Below are positions 6,146-13,574 of a stretch of 21,594 nucleotides of DNA, in pieces. The notes beneath the pieces were generated by a model. The model saw only the letters and a program-made list of their open reading frames with translations, had not been told where the DNA came from and searched no databases. Every line of letters begins with the position of its first letter. Position 1 is the first letter of the stretch. A program made the translations under genes and the position numbers. Origin of the DNA: Candidatus Poribacteria bacterium (GTDB lineage: Bacteria > Abyssobacteria > SURF-5); assembly GCA_016215705.1 (NCBI GenBank), contig JACRIR010000131.1, forward strand, positions 1 through 21,594, written 5' to 3'.

Positions 6146-7600
6146 ATGACCAGCGAGGCTAGAGGTCAAGAAAGACGCACCGATTTCAACGCGCTCTTCA
6201 AACCGCAGTCCTTTGCCCACGTCGGGGCGTCACCCCGTTCCGCGCCCGGGCGATTCAATTACACTGCGTTTCTCAGAAATATGAAATACGCCGGAAAACT
6301 GTATCCTGTCAACCCGAAATACGAGGAAGTCTTCGATCTCCCCTGTTATCCGAATCTCGGCGCTGTGCCGGATGAAATAGACCTTGCGATCCTCGCTGTG
6401 CCCGCCGTCCATTGTCCCGAAATCCTGCGCGGTGTGCCGCCCGGGAAAATAAGATTTGTTGTGATTCACACTTCCGGCTTCGGCGAAATCGACAAACGTG
6501 CCCTCGAAGGTGAAATCCTGCAATTGGCCCGCGAGAAGGGGTTCCGCCTTATCGGACCCAACTGCATGGGCATATATAGTCAGCAGGGCAGGATAGGCTT
6601 CTGGCGCGACCACTGGGAAATCGTCGACCGGCCCGGCTCGGTCGGATTCATCTCGCAATCCGGTGGGCACGCCGTCAATATCATCCTGGCCGGGATGGAC
6701 GCTGGTATCAGGTTCAACAAAGTGATTTCTCTGGGCAACCAGTCGGATGTCTCGATAAATGAAATCCTGGAATACATGGGCAGCGATGAGACCATTGGCG
6801 TGGTTGGAATCTATGTCGAAGACGTGCGTGACGGCCGCCGTTTTGTGCAAATTCTGAGAGAGGTTGGCAGGCGAAAACCAATCGTGGTATGGAAGGGGGG
6901 GCTTACCGCCGCCGGAAAGGCCGCGGCAGCCACTCATACAGGCTCGATTGCCGGTAACGACGCTGTCTTCACGGCCGCCATGCGTCAGGCAGGCGCTATC
7001 ACTGCGGATAACCTGTACATGCTTTTGCGATTGGTTCGGCTCCTGCAGCCGGAATTCAGGCTTCCCGCAGGCCGCATGGCGGTCTTTTCGCCGGGCGGCG
7101 GAAACACCGTCAACATTTGCGACTTGTTCTCGGCTTATCCGAATCTGAGTCTTCCCCGTCTATCGCCCGAGACGCAGGAAAAACTCAAAGCCCTTCTGCC
7201 CGAGGAAAACGTCGATGTCAAGAATCCCGTGGACCCGGGGGCTGTCGGCACGTTGCGCCTGGATCAGTTGCTCAAGGTGGTCGGCGCCGACCCGCAGATC
7301 GAATCACTCATGGTGCTGATGAGCGTAGACTACCTCTCGAATATTGAAACTGAAGAGAACCGGGTGCTGGCCGTCGAGATGATCTCGAACATGTTCTCGA
7401 GGTACTCGCAGAAGGCTGACAAGCCTATCTATGCTTTGCTCCAGCAGCACCGGCAAAACCATGAGGACTTCGACCGCTATCGGCGGCTCATGGTCGCGAA
7501 ATTCGATGAGAAGCACATCCCCTGGATCGACGGCTCGTTCAAAGAAGTTGCCGAGGTCTTCTCGAAACTTGTCCAGTACAAGACTCAGATGCGATCGTAA
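6146..7600 (+). CDS. ADP-forming acyl-CoA synthetase alpha-type subunit (CoA-binding plus succinyl-CoA-ligase-like domains)
   Basis: The 484-residue product has an N-terminal Rossmann CoA-binding domain (about 14-140: FAHVGASP, GKLYPVNPKYEEVF, IGPNCMGIYS) followed by succinyl-CoA-ligase-like domains (SVGFISQSGGHAV at 165-177; the conserved active-site loop with His264 in ATHTGSIAGND; FSPGGGNTV at 314-322). In the acetyl/acyl-CoA synthetase (ADP-forming) family this His carries phosphate during interconversion of acyl-CoA and acid with ATP formation. The ATP-grasp beta domain is absent from the protein and from the window, so a partner subunit must be elsewhere if the enzyme is active. ATG 6146 is chosen over the in-frame ATG at 6128 because AGAGGA lies nine bases before it. 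The acyl substrate cannot be told. Confidence 0.85.
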   Translation: MTSEARGQERRTDFNALFKPQSFAHVGASPRSAPGRFNYTAFLRNMKYAGKLYPVNPKYEEVFDLPCYPNLGAVPDEIDLAILAVPAVHCPEILRGVPPGKIRFVVIHTSGFGEIDKRALEGEILQLAREKGFRLIGPNCMGIYSQQGRIGFWRDHWEIVDRPGSVGFISQSGGHAVNIILAGMDAGIRFNKVISLGNQSDVSINEILEYMGSDETIGVVGIYVEDVRDGRRFVQILREVGRRKPIVVWKGGLTAAGKAAAATHTGSIAGNDAVFTAAMRQAGAITADNLYMLLRLVRLLQPEFRLPAGRMAVFSPGGGNTVNICDLFSAYPNLSLPRLSPETQEKLKALLPEENVDVKNPVDPGAVGTLRLDQLLKVVGADPQIESLMVLMSVDYLSNIETEENRVLAVEMISNMFSRYSQKADKPIYALLQQHRQNHEDFDRYRRLMVAKFDEKHIPWIDGSFKEVAEVFSKLVQYKTQMRS

Positions 7601-7671
7601 AAGAAACACGGAAAAGGCGAGAGGATGAAGAAATAGGCGAAGGAGAAAAAGAAAAGGCGTAAGTAGTAGAA

Positions 7672-8412
7672 TTAGATGATTTGTTCAAGGAACTTCCGCG
7701 TTCGTGGGCGCCGGGGATTCTCAAATACCTGTAGTGGAGCCCCGATCTCCAGTATCTGTCCGCAATCCATGAAAACAACGCGGTCGGCCACCTCGCGCGC
7801 AAACCCCATCTCGTGGCTGACGACTACCATCGTCATCCCTTCACGCGCCAGTTTGACCATCACCTCCAGCACTTCCTTGATCATCTCCGGATCGAGCGCC
7901 GACGTCGGCTCATCAAACAGCATGATCTTCGGATTCATGGCTAGCGCCCGTGCAATCGCTACACGCTGTTGCTGGCCGCCGGATAATTGGGCGGGGTACG
8001 AACCGGCCTTGTCACGCAGGTTCACTTTGTCGAGCAACTCGAGAGCTTTCGCCTTCGCATCCATGGGAGGAGTTCTCCTGATCTTCATGGGCGCGAGAGT
8101 CAGATTCTCGAGCGCGGTCTTGTGGCGAAACAGGTTGAACGACTGAAACACCATGCCGACCTCGGCCCTGATTTCGTTGATGTTGTTGGTCCTGTCGTGT
8201 ATGTTCTTCCCGTCCACGATGATGGTTCCGCTGTCGATGGTTTCCAGCCCGTTGATGGTGCGTAGCAACGTGCTCTTGCCCGAGCCGCTCGGGCCTATGA
8301 CGACCACTTTCTCGCCCTGTGAAATGTCCAATGAAACGTTGTCGAGCGCCCTCAGCGGGCCAAAATTCTTGCAGACATTTCTTATCTCGATGATTGAACC
8401 CGAATTTTGCAT
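7672..8412 (-). CDS. glnQ: Polar amino-acid ABC transporter ATP-binding protein (GlnQ family)
   Basis: ATPase of an amino-acid importer, 246 residues. It shows Walker A GPSGSGKS (40-47), Q-loop Gln90 in MVFQSFNLF, signature LSGGQQQR (143-150), Walker B IMLFDEP (163-169), D-loop SALDPE and the switch His200 in VVSHEM. Length and motifs fit the GlnQ/HisP group. It follows the permease gene after 148 bp in which only a short CCGCG/CGCGG hairpin (8536-8555) stands out, and belongs with the binding protein at 9746-10483. The ATG at 8412 has an AAGGA sequence rather far upstream. Specificity (glutamine, other polar or basic amino acids) is not visible in an ATPase. Confidence 0.92.
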   Translation of the reverse strand: MQNSGSIIEIRNVCKNFGPLRALDNVSLDISQGEKVVVIGPSGSGKSTLLRTINGLETIDSGTIIVDGKNIHDRTNNINEIRAEVGMVFQSFNLFRHKTALENLTLAPMKIRRTPPMDAKAKALELLDKVNLRDKAGSYPAQLSGGQQQRVAIARALAMNPKIMLFDEPTSALDPEMIKEVLEVMVKLAREGMTMVVVSHEMGFAREVADRVVFMDCGQILEIGAPLQVFENPRRPRTRKFLEQII

Positions 8413-8560
8413 TTGGTCTTACGAATATCCTTCTTGAGTCTTGCTCTTGAGTTTTACTTCATTCGCAGAAGCAGAACGGTTGTAAATTCATCGAAGCGAA
8501 ACGATTCCCAATACTTCTGATGATCGAATTGCTATCCGCGCCCTCACAAACGCGGCTAAC

Positions 8561-9355
8561 TCAAAGCCGCTCATAGTAGCGCAGCCTTTCTTCCATGGTA
8601 CTAACCAGTTTGGACAAGATGAGCGTTATTAGCAGATAAATGACCGCAATCAACGTGAACGTCTCAAAATAGAGAAAACTCTCCGAGGCAAACTCCCTCC
8701 CTCTCCGAAGCAAATCCGAGACGGCCAATATCGAGACGAGAGAAGTATCCTTGAGTAGCGCGATGGACTCGTTGCCGACGGGCGGCAGGATCGTGCGCCA
8801 TGCCTGCGGAAGAATCACGTAGAACATGGTCTGTGTTCTGTTGAAGCCCAGAGAAAGTGCGGCCTCGGTCTGGCCGCGGTCGATAGACTCTATTCCCGCC
8901 CGGAAAATCTCCCCCATGTATGCGCCATAGCACACGCTCATGGCTATCACTGCCGCCGCAATGTCAGGGACAGGCACGAATCTGGCCATCGCATAATAGA
9001 GATAGAACAACTGGACGAGCAAAGGAATTCCGCGAACTACCTCAACATATGTCGAGGCCACAAGGTTGATGAGCCGGTTGTGTGATAGTCGGCCCAAACC
9101 GGTAAACAACCCAATCACGGCCGAAACGACGATCGACGCCACCGTGACCTCAAAAGTGACCAGTATGCCGCCAGGCAGGAGCTTGAGCAGTCTCAGGTAG
9201 GGTCCTTGCTTGAATATGACAAGGTACGCAAAGAGGCACAATGCCGCAACAAAGGACAGCCGCCACGCGGAAAACAGCCCCCTGTCTTTCCGAAGCGGAA
9301 TGGCGGCGCCGTCGCTGACTTCAATTGTCGCATGGTGTTCAGCCATTTGGGTCAT
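8561..9355 (-). CDS. Polar amino-acid ABC transporter permease (GlnP/HisM type)
   Basis: Inner-membrane permease of 264 residues. A first hydrophobic segment lies at about 31-48 and several follow; the ABC permease EAA loop is clear: YMGEIFRAGIESIDRGQTEAALSLGF followed by ILPQAWRTILPP (segments given in part). PLLVQLFYLYYA and IALLKDTSLVSIL are typical of the His/Glu/Gln permease family. Only one permease gene is present, so it probably works as a homodimer. The start ATG at 9355 has no strong ribosome site; ATG at 9346 is an alternative. A 390-bp gap with a tandem repeat separates it from the binding-protein gene. Confidence 0.92.
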   Translation of the reverse strand: MTQMAEHHATIEVSDGAAIPLRKDRGLFSAWRLSFVAALCLFAYLVIFKQGPYLRLLKLLPGGILVTFEVTVASIVVSAVIGLFTGLGRLSHNRLINLVASTYVEVVRGIPLLVQLFYLYYAMARFVPVPDIAAAVIAMSVCYGAYMGEIFRAGIESIDRGQTEAALSLGFNRTQTMFYVILPQAWRTILPPVGNESIALLKDTSLVSILAVSDLLRRGREFASESFLYFETFTLIAVIYLLITLILSKLVSTMEERLRYYERL

Positions 9356-9430
9356 GAATCAAATAAGGGAGAACTCGACGTCATAAATCAAAGCCACCGG
9401 TCCGCAGATTTCGCCGCTTTCCTTCATATG

Positions 9431-9620
9431 TAATTCTGAGCCCCTTACCGTCATTCTGAGTCCTCTACCGTCATTCTGAGCCCTCTATCATCATTCTGAG
9501 TCCTCTACCATCATTCTAGTCCTCTACCATTATTCTGAGTCCTCTACCATTATTCTGAGTCCTCTACTGTCATTCTGAGCCCTCTACTGTCATTCTGAGC
9601 GAAGCGAAGAATCTCACTAG
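9431..9620. repeat. 20-bp tandem repeat, eight units, ending in a TCATTCTGAGCGAAGCGAAG-type dispersed element
   Basis: Units of the form TCATTCTGAGTCCTCTACCG begin at 9431, 9451, 9471, 9491, 9511 (19 bp), 9530, 9550 and 9570. A ninth TCATTCTGAG at 9590 continues into GCGAAGCGAAGAATCTCACT. Variation among units is limited to a few positions. It fills the centre of the 9356-9745 gap between permease and binding-protein genes; the rest of that gap is pyrimidine-rich filler without a gene. Confidence 0.95.
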
Positions 9621-9745
9621 ATATTTGGTGCCCATTCTTTATTCCTGTCATTTGTGGCCAACCTTCTTTCTTCTGCGTCTTTGCGGTTTGATTCCTCTTT
9701 TTCGCCCTTTCCCCTTTTAACCTTTTCCCCGTTTTCCCCCTCTAT

Positions 9746-10483
9746 TCATTGGTGAATCCATTTTTTCAGGATTTCCTTATCGAGCCCCTTCGACTTCACG
9801 GCCTCGATCCCCTTGTTCACCAAATCCAGCGTCTCGCGGTTGCCCTTGTTCACCGCGATCCCGTAATACTCCACGTCTTTCGTCTCTATCACCGCGCTGA
9901 TTTTCAGTGCGTTCTTGTATTTCTCGTTGCTCAACGCATACTGTGCGGCCACGGGATCGTCACACACCACACCGTCGATGCGCCCGTTGAACAGGTCCTC
10001 CATCGCGAGACCGATTTCGTCATACGAGCGCGGCTCGACCCCCTTGACCTTCTTCACCGCGAAATGGCCGGTCGTGCTGATCTGCGCTCCGACTCTTTTG
10101 CCCTTCAGGTTCTCGATGCTTTTGGCCGTCGAATCCTTTCGCACAACCAGCGCCTGTCTTACTTTGAAGTAGGGGACGCTGAAATCCATCGCTTTCTTGC
10201 GCTCTTCCGTGATCGAAACGGAAGAGCAGATCGCGTCGTATTTCCCCGTTGCGAGGCCGGCAAAAATCCCGTCCCATGCCACCACCTTGAACACCGGCGT
10301 GAAGCCCGCCTCTTTGCCTGCGGCCTTCATGTAATCGACTGCGAAACCGCAGACCTGATTGTTTTGACCCATGAATTCCATTGGAGGCCACGTCGCATCC
10401 GTCGCGAAAACGATAGTCTTTGCCCACGCCGTCCCGCTGAATGCGACCAACAGAATAGCGAGGAGGTAGATTTTCTTGAACAT
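9746..10483 (-). CDS. Amino-acid ABC transporter periplasmic substrate-binding protein (family 3)
   Basis: A 245-residue exported protein. The signal peptide MFKKIYLLAILLVAFSGTAWA is cleaved before KTIVFATDATWPPMEF, the usual start of family 3 binding proteins. Further landmarks are GFAVDYMKAAGKEAG, WDGIFAGLATGKYDAICSSVSITEERKKAMDFS (in part), LKGKRVGAQISTTGHF and DGVVCDDPVAAQYAL. ATG 10483 is chosen over the longer frame from 10552 because it has GGAGG six bases upstream and starts the signal peptide; the longer frame would put 23 residues before it. It is first in the transporter transcription unit, behind a consensus promoter at 10538-10566. The missing lipobox indicates a soluble periplasmic protein. 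The ligand is probably a polar or basic amino acid. Confidence 0.93.
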   Translation of the reverse strand: MFKKIYLLAILLVAFSGTAWAKTIVFATDATWPPMEFMGQNNQVCGFAVDYMKAAGKEAGFTPVFKVVAWDGIFAGLATGKYDAICSSVSITEERKKAMDFSVPYFKVRQALVVRKDSTAKSIENLKGKRVGAQISTTGHFAVKKVKGVEPRSYDEIGLAMEDLFNGRIDGVVCDDPVAAQYALSNEKYKNALKISAVIETKDVEYYGIAVNKGNRETLDLVNKGIEAVKSKGLDKEILKKWIHQ

Positions 10484-10511
10484 CTTCGTCCTCCAAGTCT
10501 TACCCAGTTCT

Positions 10512-10540
10512 GCCTCATTTGAGGATATCCAAGCCTCATT
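10512..10540. promoter_or_regulatory. Candidate operator: direct repeats AATGAGGC at 21-bp period
   Basis: On the minus strand AATGAGGC occurs exactly at 10540-10533 and 10519-10512, two helical turns apart. The first copy overlaps the -10 box of the transporter promoter, the second lies in the early transcribed region. The CCTCATTTGAGG dyad at 10513-10524 overlaps the second. The position suits repressor binding, but this is inference. Confidence 0.35.
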
Positions 10541-10566
10541 ATAGCCTCCCAACTAGTCGATTTCAA
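10538..10566 (-). promoter_or_regulatory. Sigma70-type promoter of the amino-acid ABC transporter genes
   Basis: Minus-strand TTGAAA (10566-10561), 17-bp spacer, perfect TATAAT (10543-10538). Transcription would begin near 10531, giving a leader of about 48 nt to the binding-protein ATG at 10483. This is one of the best promoter matches in the window. Confidence 0.75.
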
Positions 10567-10593
10567 GGACGTAAGCAAGCAGGTGCAGGCAAG

Positions 10594-10706
10594 CCGGAAG
10601 CGGATTCTAAGAGAGAATTTGCTTCCGGAAAAGTGTGGAGAGTGATTTCCAAACGGCCCCTGTGCTCAAAACGCCCGGTCACTTCATGGGTTCGCAGGGG
10701 TCGTTT
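10594..10706 (+). other. Candidate structured RNA or DNA element with two long hairpins
   Basis: Within the 418-bp divergent gap (10484-10901), 10594-10628 folds into a 15-bp stem (CCGGAAGC/GCTTCCGG outer, two G-U pairs, ATTCT/AGAAT inner) with an AAGAG loop. A second 12-bp stem pairs 10651-10662 with 10695-10706 through one G-U pair. All wobbles are allowed only on the plus-strand RNA, hinting at plus-strand transcription. No open frame explains it, and no clear promoter precedes it (only TTGAGG-15-TATAGC at 10519-10545). It could be a leader, small RNA or chance structure. Confidence 0.3.
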
Positions 10707-10746
10707 GCCCTTTGCAGGCGCGTGCGTGCAACAACAGTCGGGTAGA

Positions 10747-10774
10747 TTGGCAGCAAACCTGCATTCCGTATTCT
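10747..10774 (+). promoter_or_regulatory. Possible promoter for the TPR gene
   Basis: TTGGCA (10747-10752), 16-bp spacer, TATTCT (10769-10774). This moderate match would give a leader of about 120 nt to the ATG at 10902. No better candidate was seen in the gap. Confidence 0.3.
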
Positions 10775-10901
10775 ATTGTCCGGCAACCGAATGGCAAATT
10801 GTTGGGCTTGGTTCCCGAAATGTAAGCGCTACTACGGACCAGTGCGCCAAAGAGTTTCATCTTGAAGTAGAACAAATCGTATCTCAGGGGGTGGATATCG
10901 T

Positions 10902-11735
10902 ATGTTGTCTGTAAGCGAAATAGTCCGGGATGTGAAGGTGGCCTTAAAGAAAAGGAGAGACGAGAGGATGCGCCGCCTTCTTCTCGATGGAAAGATAGCA
11001 AAGGGTCTGAATCTGGCCAATGGAAATGCCGATATCCTGTTCGAGGTTGGCGTTGTGCTTGAGCAAAAGGGGGATTATGAGGCGGCGGAAAGGGTCTTTC
11101 GCAAACTCGCGTATCTGTATCCCGGCAATGCAGATGCATGGAACAATGCCGGTGTCGCGCTCATGAACCTTGGGAATCACCGCGAGGCCGTCAAGTGTTT
11201 TGACAGCGCCCTCGCAATAAATCCGAGCCATGTCGGCGGATGGTCTAATAAGGGAATTGCGCTCAGAAATCTCGGCGATCACCACGAAGCAATCGAATGC
11301 TACAAGAAGGCGCTCGATCTGGACCCGGAGCGCGCAGGGGCATGGTCGAGCATGGGAGTCGCGCTTACGAAACTCGGGAGAAATCGTGAGGCCGCGGAAT
11401 GCTACGATAAGGCGATTAAACTCAGACCCGGTCGTGCTGAGGCGTGGAACAACAAAGGCGCGGCGCTCGCAAGAATAGGGAAACACCGCGAAGCCATGCA
11501 ATGCTACGACAAAGCCATCAGATTGGACCCGAACCATATCGAGGCTTGGAAGAACAAGGGCGCCGCTCTCACCAGGCTTGGCAATTTTGTAGAGGCCGCC
11601 AAATGCTACGGGAAAGTCGTGGAAACAAAGCCGCATGATTCCGAGGCGTGGTACAGCATGGGCGTTGTCCTCGCAAAACTTGGAAGAACCCAGGAAGCCG
11701 CGAAATGCTACGAAAAAGCCGTCAAGACGAACTAG
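10902..11735 (+). CDS. Tetratricopeptide-repeat protein, seven TPRs
   Basis: After a basic N-terminal stretch (residues 1-42, with KKRRDERMRR) the 277-residue protein consists of 34-residue TPR units beginning at about 43, 77, 111, 145, 179, 213 and 247 (the last slightly short). Each has the pattern AW-N-G-AL--LG---EA--CYDKA--L-P. TPR arrays are protein-protein interaction scaffolds; no catalytic domain, signal peptide or membrane segment is visible, so it is probably cytoplasmic. ATG 10902 follows an AGGGGGTGG ribosome site at a suitable distance. Repeats 2-7 are very alike, as in recently amplified arrays. It stands alone: divergent from the amino-acid transporter and convergent with cardiolipin synthase. 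Partner and role are unknown. Confidence 0.88.
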   Translation: MLSVSEIVRDVKVALKKRRDERMRRLLLDGKIAKGLNLANGNADILFEVGVVLEQKGDYEAAERVFRKLAYLYPGNADAWNNAGVALMNLGNHREAVKCFDSALAINPSHVGGWSNKGIALRNLGDHHEAIECYKKALDLDPERAGAWSSMGVALTKLGRNREAAECYDKAIKLRPGRAEAWNNKGAALARIGKHREAMQCYDKAIRLDPNHIEAWKNKGAALTRLGNFVEAAKCYGKVVETKPHDSEAWYSMGVVLAKLGRTQEAAKCYEKAVKTN

Positions 11736-11765
11736 TGGCAGATCAAGTTAATTCTGTTGGTACTT

Positions 11766-11793
11766 GTAGGGACACGGCGCGCCGTGCCCCTAC
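11766..11793. repeat. REP-like palindrome GTAGGG-CACGGC-GCCGTG-CCCTAC
   Basis: 13-nt arms (11766-11778, 11781-11793) around GC, with one mismatch (A at 11771). It lies 30 bp after the TPR stop codon in the convergent gap. GC-rich palindromes of this form are common interspersed repeats in many bacteria. Confidence 0.85.
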
Positions 11794-11884
11794 GAAGAAC
11801 CGCGCGTCAATACCCAAAGATATTGTCATGACATGATACCAGTATGACGTTTCCTAAATAACATGGCATTGATTCGGCGATGTT

Positions 11885-11904
11885 CCCCCCTTTGCAAAGG
11901 GGGG
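11885..11904. terminator. Possible bidirectional terminator hairpin between TPR and cls genes
   Basis: A perfect 20-bp palindrome CCCCCCTTTGCAAAGGGGGG lies between two convergent genes, 150 bp after the TPR stop and 20 bp after the cls stop. The following bases are only mildly T-rich (ATTTAC on plus), so termination efficiency is doubtful; it may simply be another interspersed repeat. Confidence 0.4.
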
Positions 11905-11924
11905 ATTTACCTTTCGCCTTTCCG

Positions 11925-13337
11925 CTACAATAGCGGCGCTGCGAGTCTCACGACTCCCTCGCACAAATCGCGTATCGTGCCGGCGGGCTTTACACCACTT
12001 CGTGTATTGCTCATGGTGGCCTCAACCCACGCTTCAGTCGCGCGGACTTCCGCCTCGCCGTATGCGAACATCGCCACCTCGTAGTCAAGGAAGAGGCTGC
12101 GTATATCCATGTTAGCGGACCCGATCATGGCGAGTTCGTTGTCCATAAGCAGAACTTTCGCGTGCATCATGCCGTCCGCGTAAAGAAGCACCTTGCCGCC
12201 TGCCGCCTGCACTTGTCGCAGATAAGTCCCACGCGCAAGGTCGGCCATCGGATGGTTCGATTTCTGCGGCACTAAGATGCGGACGTCGATCCCTCGATGC
12301 ACTGCAAGTGTCAGCGCCTCGAGCAATGCCTCATCCGGAATGAAATAGGGTGTGACTACCCAAAGGCGCTTCTGTGCCGCGAACATCGCCGAAAGAATCG
12401 CGTCGTAGAGAGGGTCTCCAACGACGTCGGGCCCGGAGGGCACAACCTGCACAACCGAGCCGGCGGCTTCGGGAAGAGAGCAGGCCATTTCAGAATCGGG
12501 TCCGATGCTTTCTCCGCTTGCAAATTCCCAGTCGGAGCGAAATATCTCCGCATAATGGCTGACAGCGGGCCCTTCAAGCACAAACGAAAGATCGCGCCAC
12601 CGTCCTGTCCTGGGTGTCGGACCAATATACTCTTCGCCGATGTTCGCGCCGCCTGCCATCACGCATCGCCCGTCCGCTATGATGATTTTCCGATGGTTGC
12701 GGAGGTTCGTTCTGCCGCGAAATGGACGATGGATAACCGGTATAAAGAACGCAACCTTGCCGCCCAATTTAACGAGCGGAGAGAGAAAGTGCCTGCTCGT
12801 ATGCAGCGAGCCGACGCCGTCCATTAGTAGCCTGACCCGAATCCCTTCGCTGGCGCGTCGCGCCAGCCGGTCGACAATTTCTCTGCTCACTTCATCTTCC
12901 TGCAAGACGTAAGTTTGCACGTAAACGGAGTGCGATGCCTCCTCGATAATCCGGACCAGACGCGCATATCCTTCCTCTCCGGTCCGGCAAAGCGAAACCC
13001 GGTTGCCGATTGTCGCGCCCGGAATGCCGTACGTCCGCAGCAAGCGGTCAATGAGACATGCCTCGGGCAGCGGTCGCACAACGCTGTCGGGGAGCCGGAT
13101 GTTGGCCTTGCTGTCGGCCACACGCTGCATCTTCCTGCCCCCGAACATCAGATAGAGCGGTACGCCGACGTAGGGGAACAGCACGATCACCAGCAGCCAT
13201 GCGACTGCGCCCGCAGGAGAACGCCGCTGCCGCAGCACATGAGCCACGACCACGACGGCCATGACGAAGCCGACAATCAGCGCCAGCTCGGTCGTGAAAA
13301 AAGAAATTATCCGGCGAGTCAGATCTTCATTATTCAC
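11925..13337 (-). CDS. cls: Cardiolipin synthase (phospholipase D superfamily)
   Basis: Condenses two phosphatidylglycerol molecules to cardiolipin at the inner membrane. The 470-residue protein has two N-terminal membrane segments (about 17-36 and 43-64, with the PAGAVAWLL-x6-PYVGVPLYLMFGGRK signature) and two HKD active-site motifs: H215-x-K217-x4-D222 in HRKIIIADGRCVMAGGANIG, and H392-x-K394-x4-D399 in HAKVLLMDNELAMIGSANMD. Length and architecture are those of ClsA-type enzymes. The start is GTG at 13337 with a weak AAGG upstream. No strong promoter was seen; a REP-like element lies about 90 bp upstream. Confidence 0.95.
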   Translation of the reverse strand: MNNEDLTRRIISFFTTELALIVGFVMAVVVVAHVLRQRRSPAGAVAWLLVIVLFPYVGVPLYLMFGGRKMQRVADSKANIRLPDSVVRPLPEACLIDRLLRTYGIPGATIGNRVSLCRTGEEGYARLVRIIEEASHSVYVQTYVLQEDEVSREIVDRLARRASEGIRVRLLMDGVGSLHTSRHFLSPLVKLGGKVAFFIPVIHRPFRGRTNLRNHRKIIIADGRCVMAGGANIGEEYIGPTPRTGRWRDLSFVLEGPAVSHYAEIFRSDWEFASGESIGPDSEMACSLPEAAGSVVQVVPSGPDVVGDPLYDAILSAMFAAQKRLWVVTPYFIPDEALLEALTLAVHRGIDVRILVPQKSNHPMADLARGTYLRQVQAAGGKVLLYADGMMHAKVLLMDNELAMIGSANMDIRSLFLDYEVAMFAYGEAEVRATEAWVEATMSNTRSGVKPAGTIRDLCEGVVRLAAPLL

Positions 13338-13427
13338 TTTTCAGCCTTTTTGACCCAATATCTGAAGCAATCGCAACTATACATGACGCTAATAGTTCTT
13401 GCGCATGCTCTCGAGCCATTAACATCT

Positions 13428-13453
13428 GTCATTCCCGCGAAAGCGGGAATCCA
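13428..13453. repeat. REP-like element with perfect ATTCCCGC-GAAA-GCGGGAAT hairpin
   Basis: 8-bp perfect arms (13431-13438, 13443-13450) and a GAAA tetraloop, flanked by GTC and CCA. It is the cleanest copy of the family also seen at 5787-5812 and 19843-19920. It lies in the 237-bp gap between pfkB-like and cls genes, where I found no gene. Confidence 0.92.
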
Positions 13454-13574
13454 TGATAAACGCGGCATGGAACGTGCGCAACCATTTATGACGCTGCATA
13501 TAACTCCGCCGCAGACGCGGTTGGGTGCTACGTTCTTCACGCCCCTCCAGTATAACCCCTCTCTCTCCTTCCTA

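Noticed and set aside
9431-9620. CRISPR array
   Set aside because: Units are contiguous 20-bp tandem repeats without unique spacers and there are no cas genes.
9749-10522. 257-codon plus-strand frame opposite the binding-protein gene
   Set aside because: It is a shadow of a gene with signal peptide, ribosome site and promoter on the other strand.
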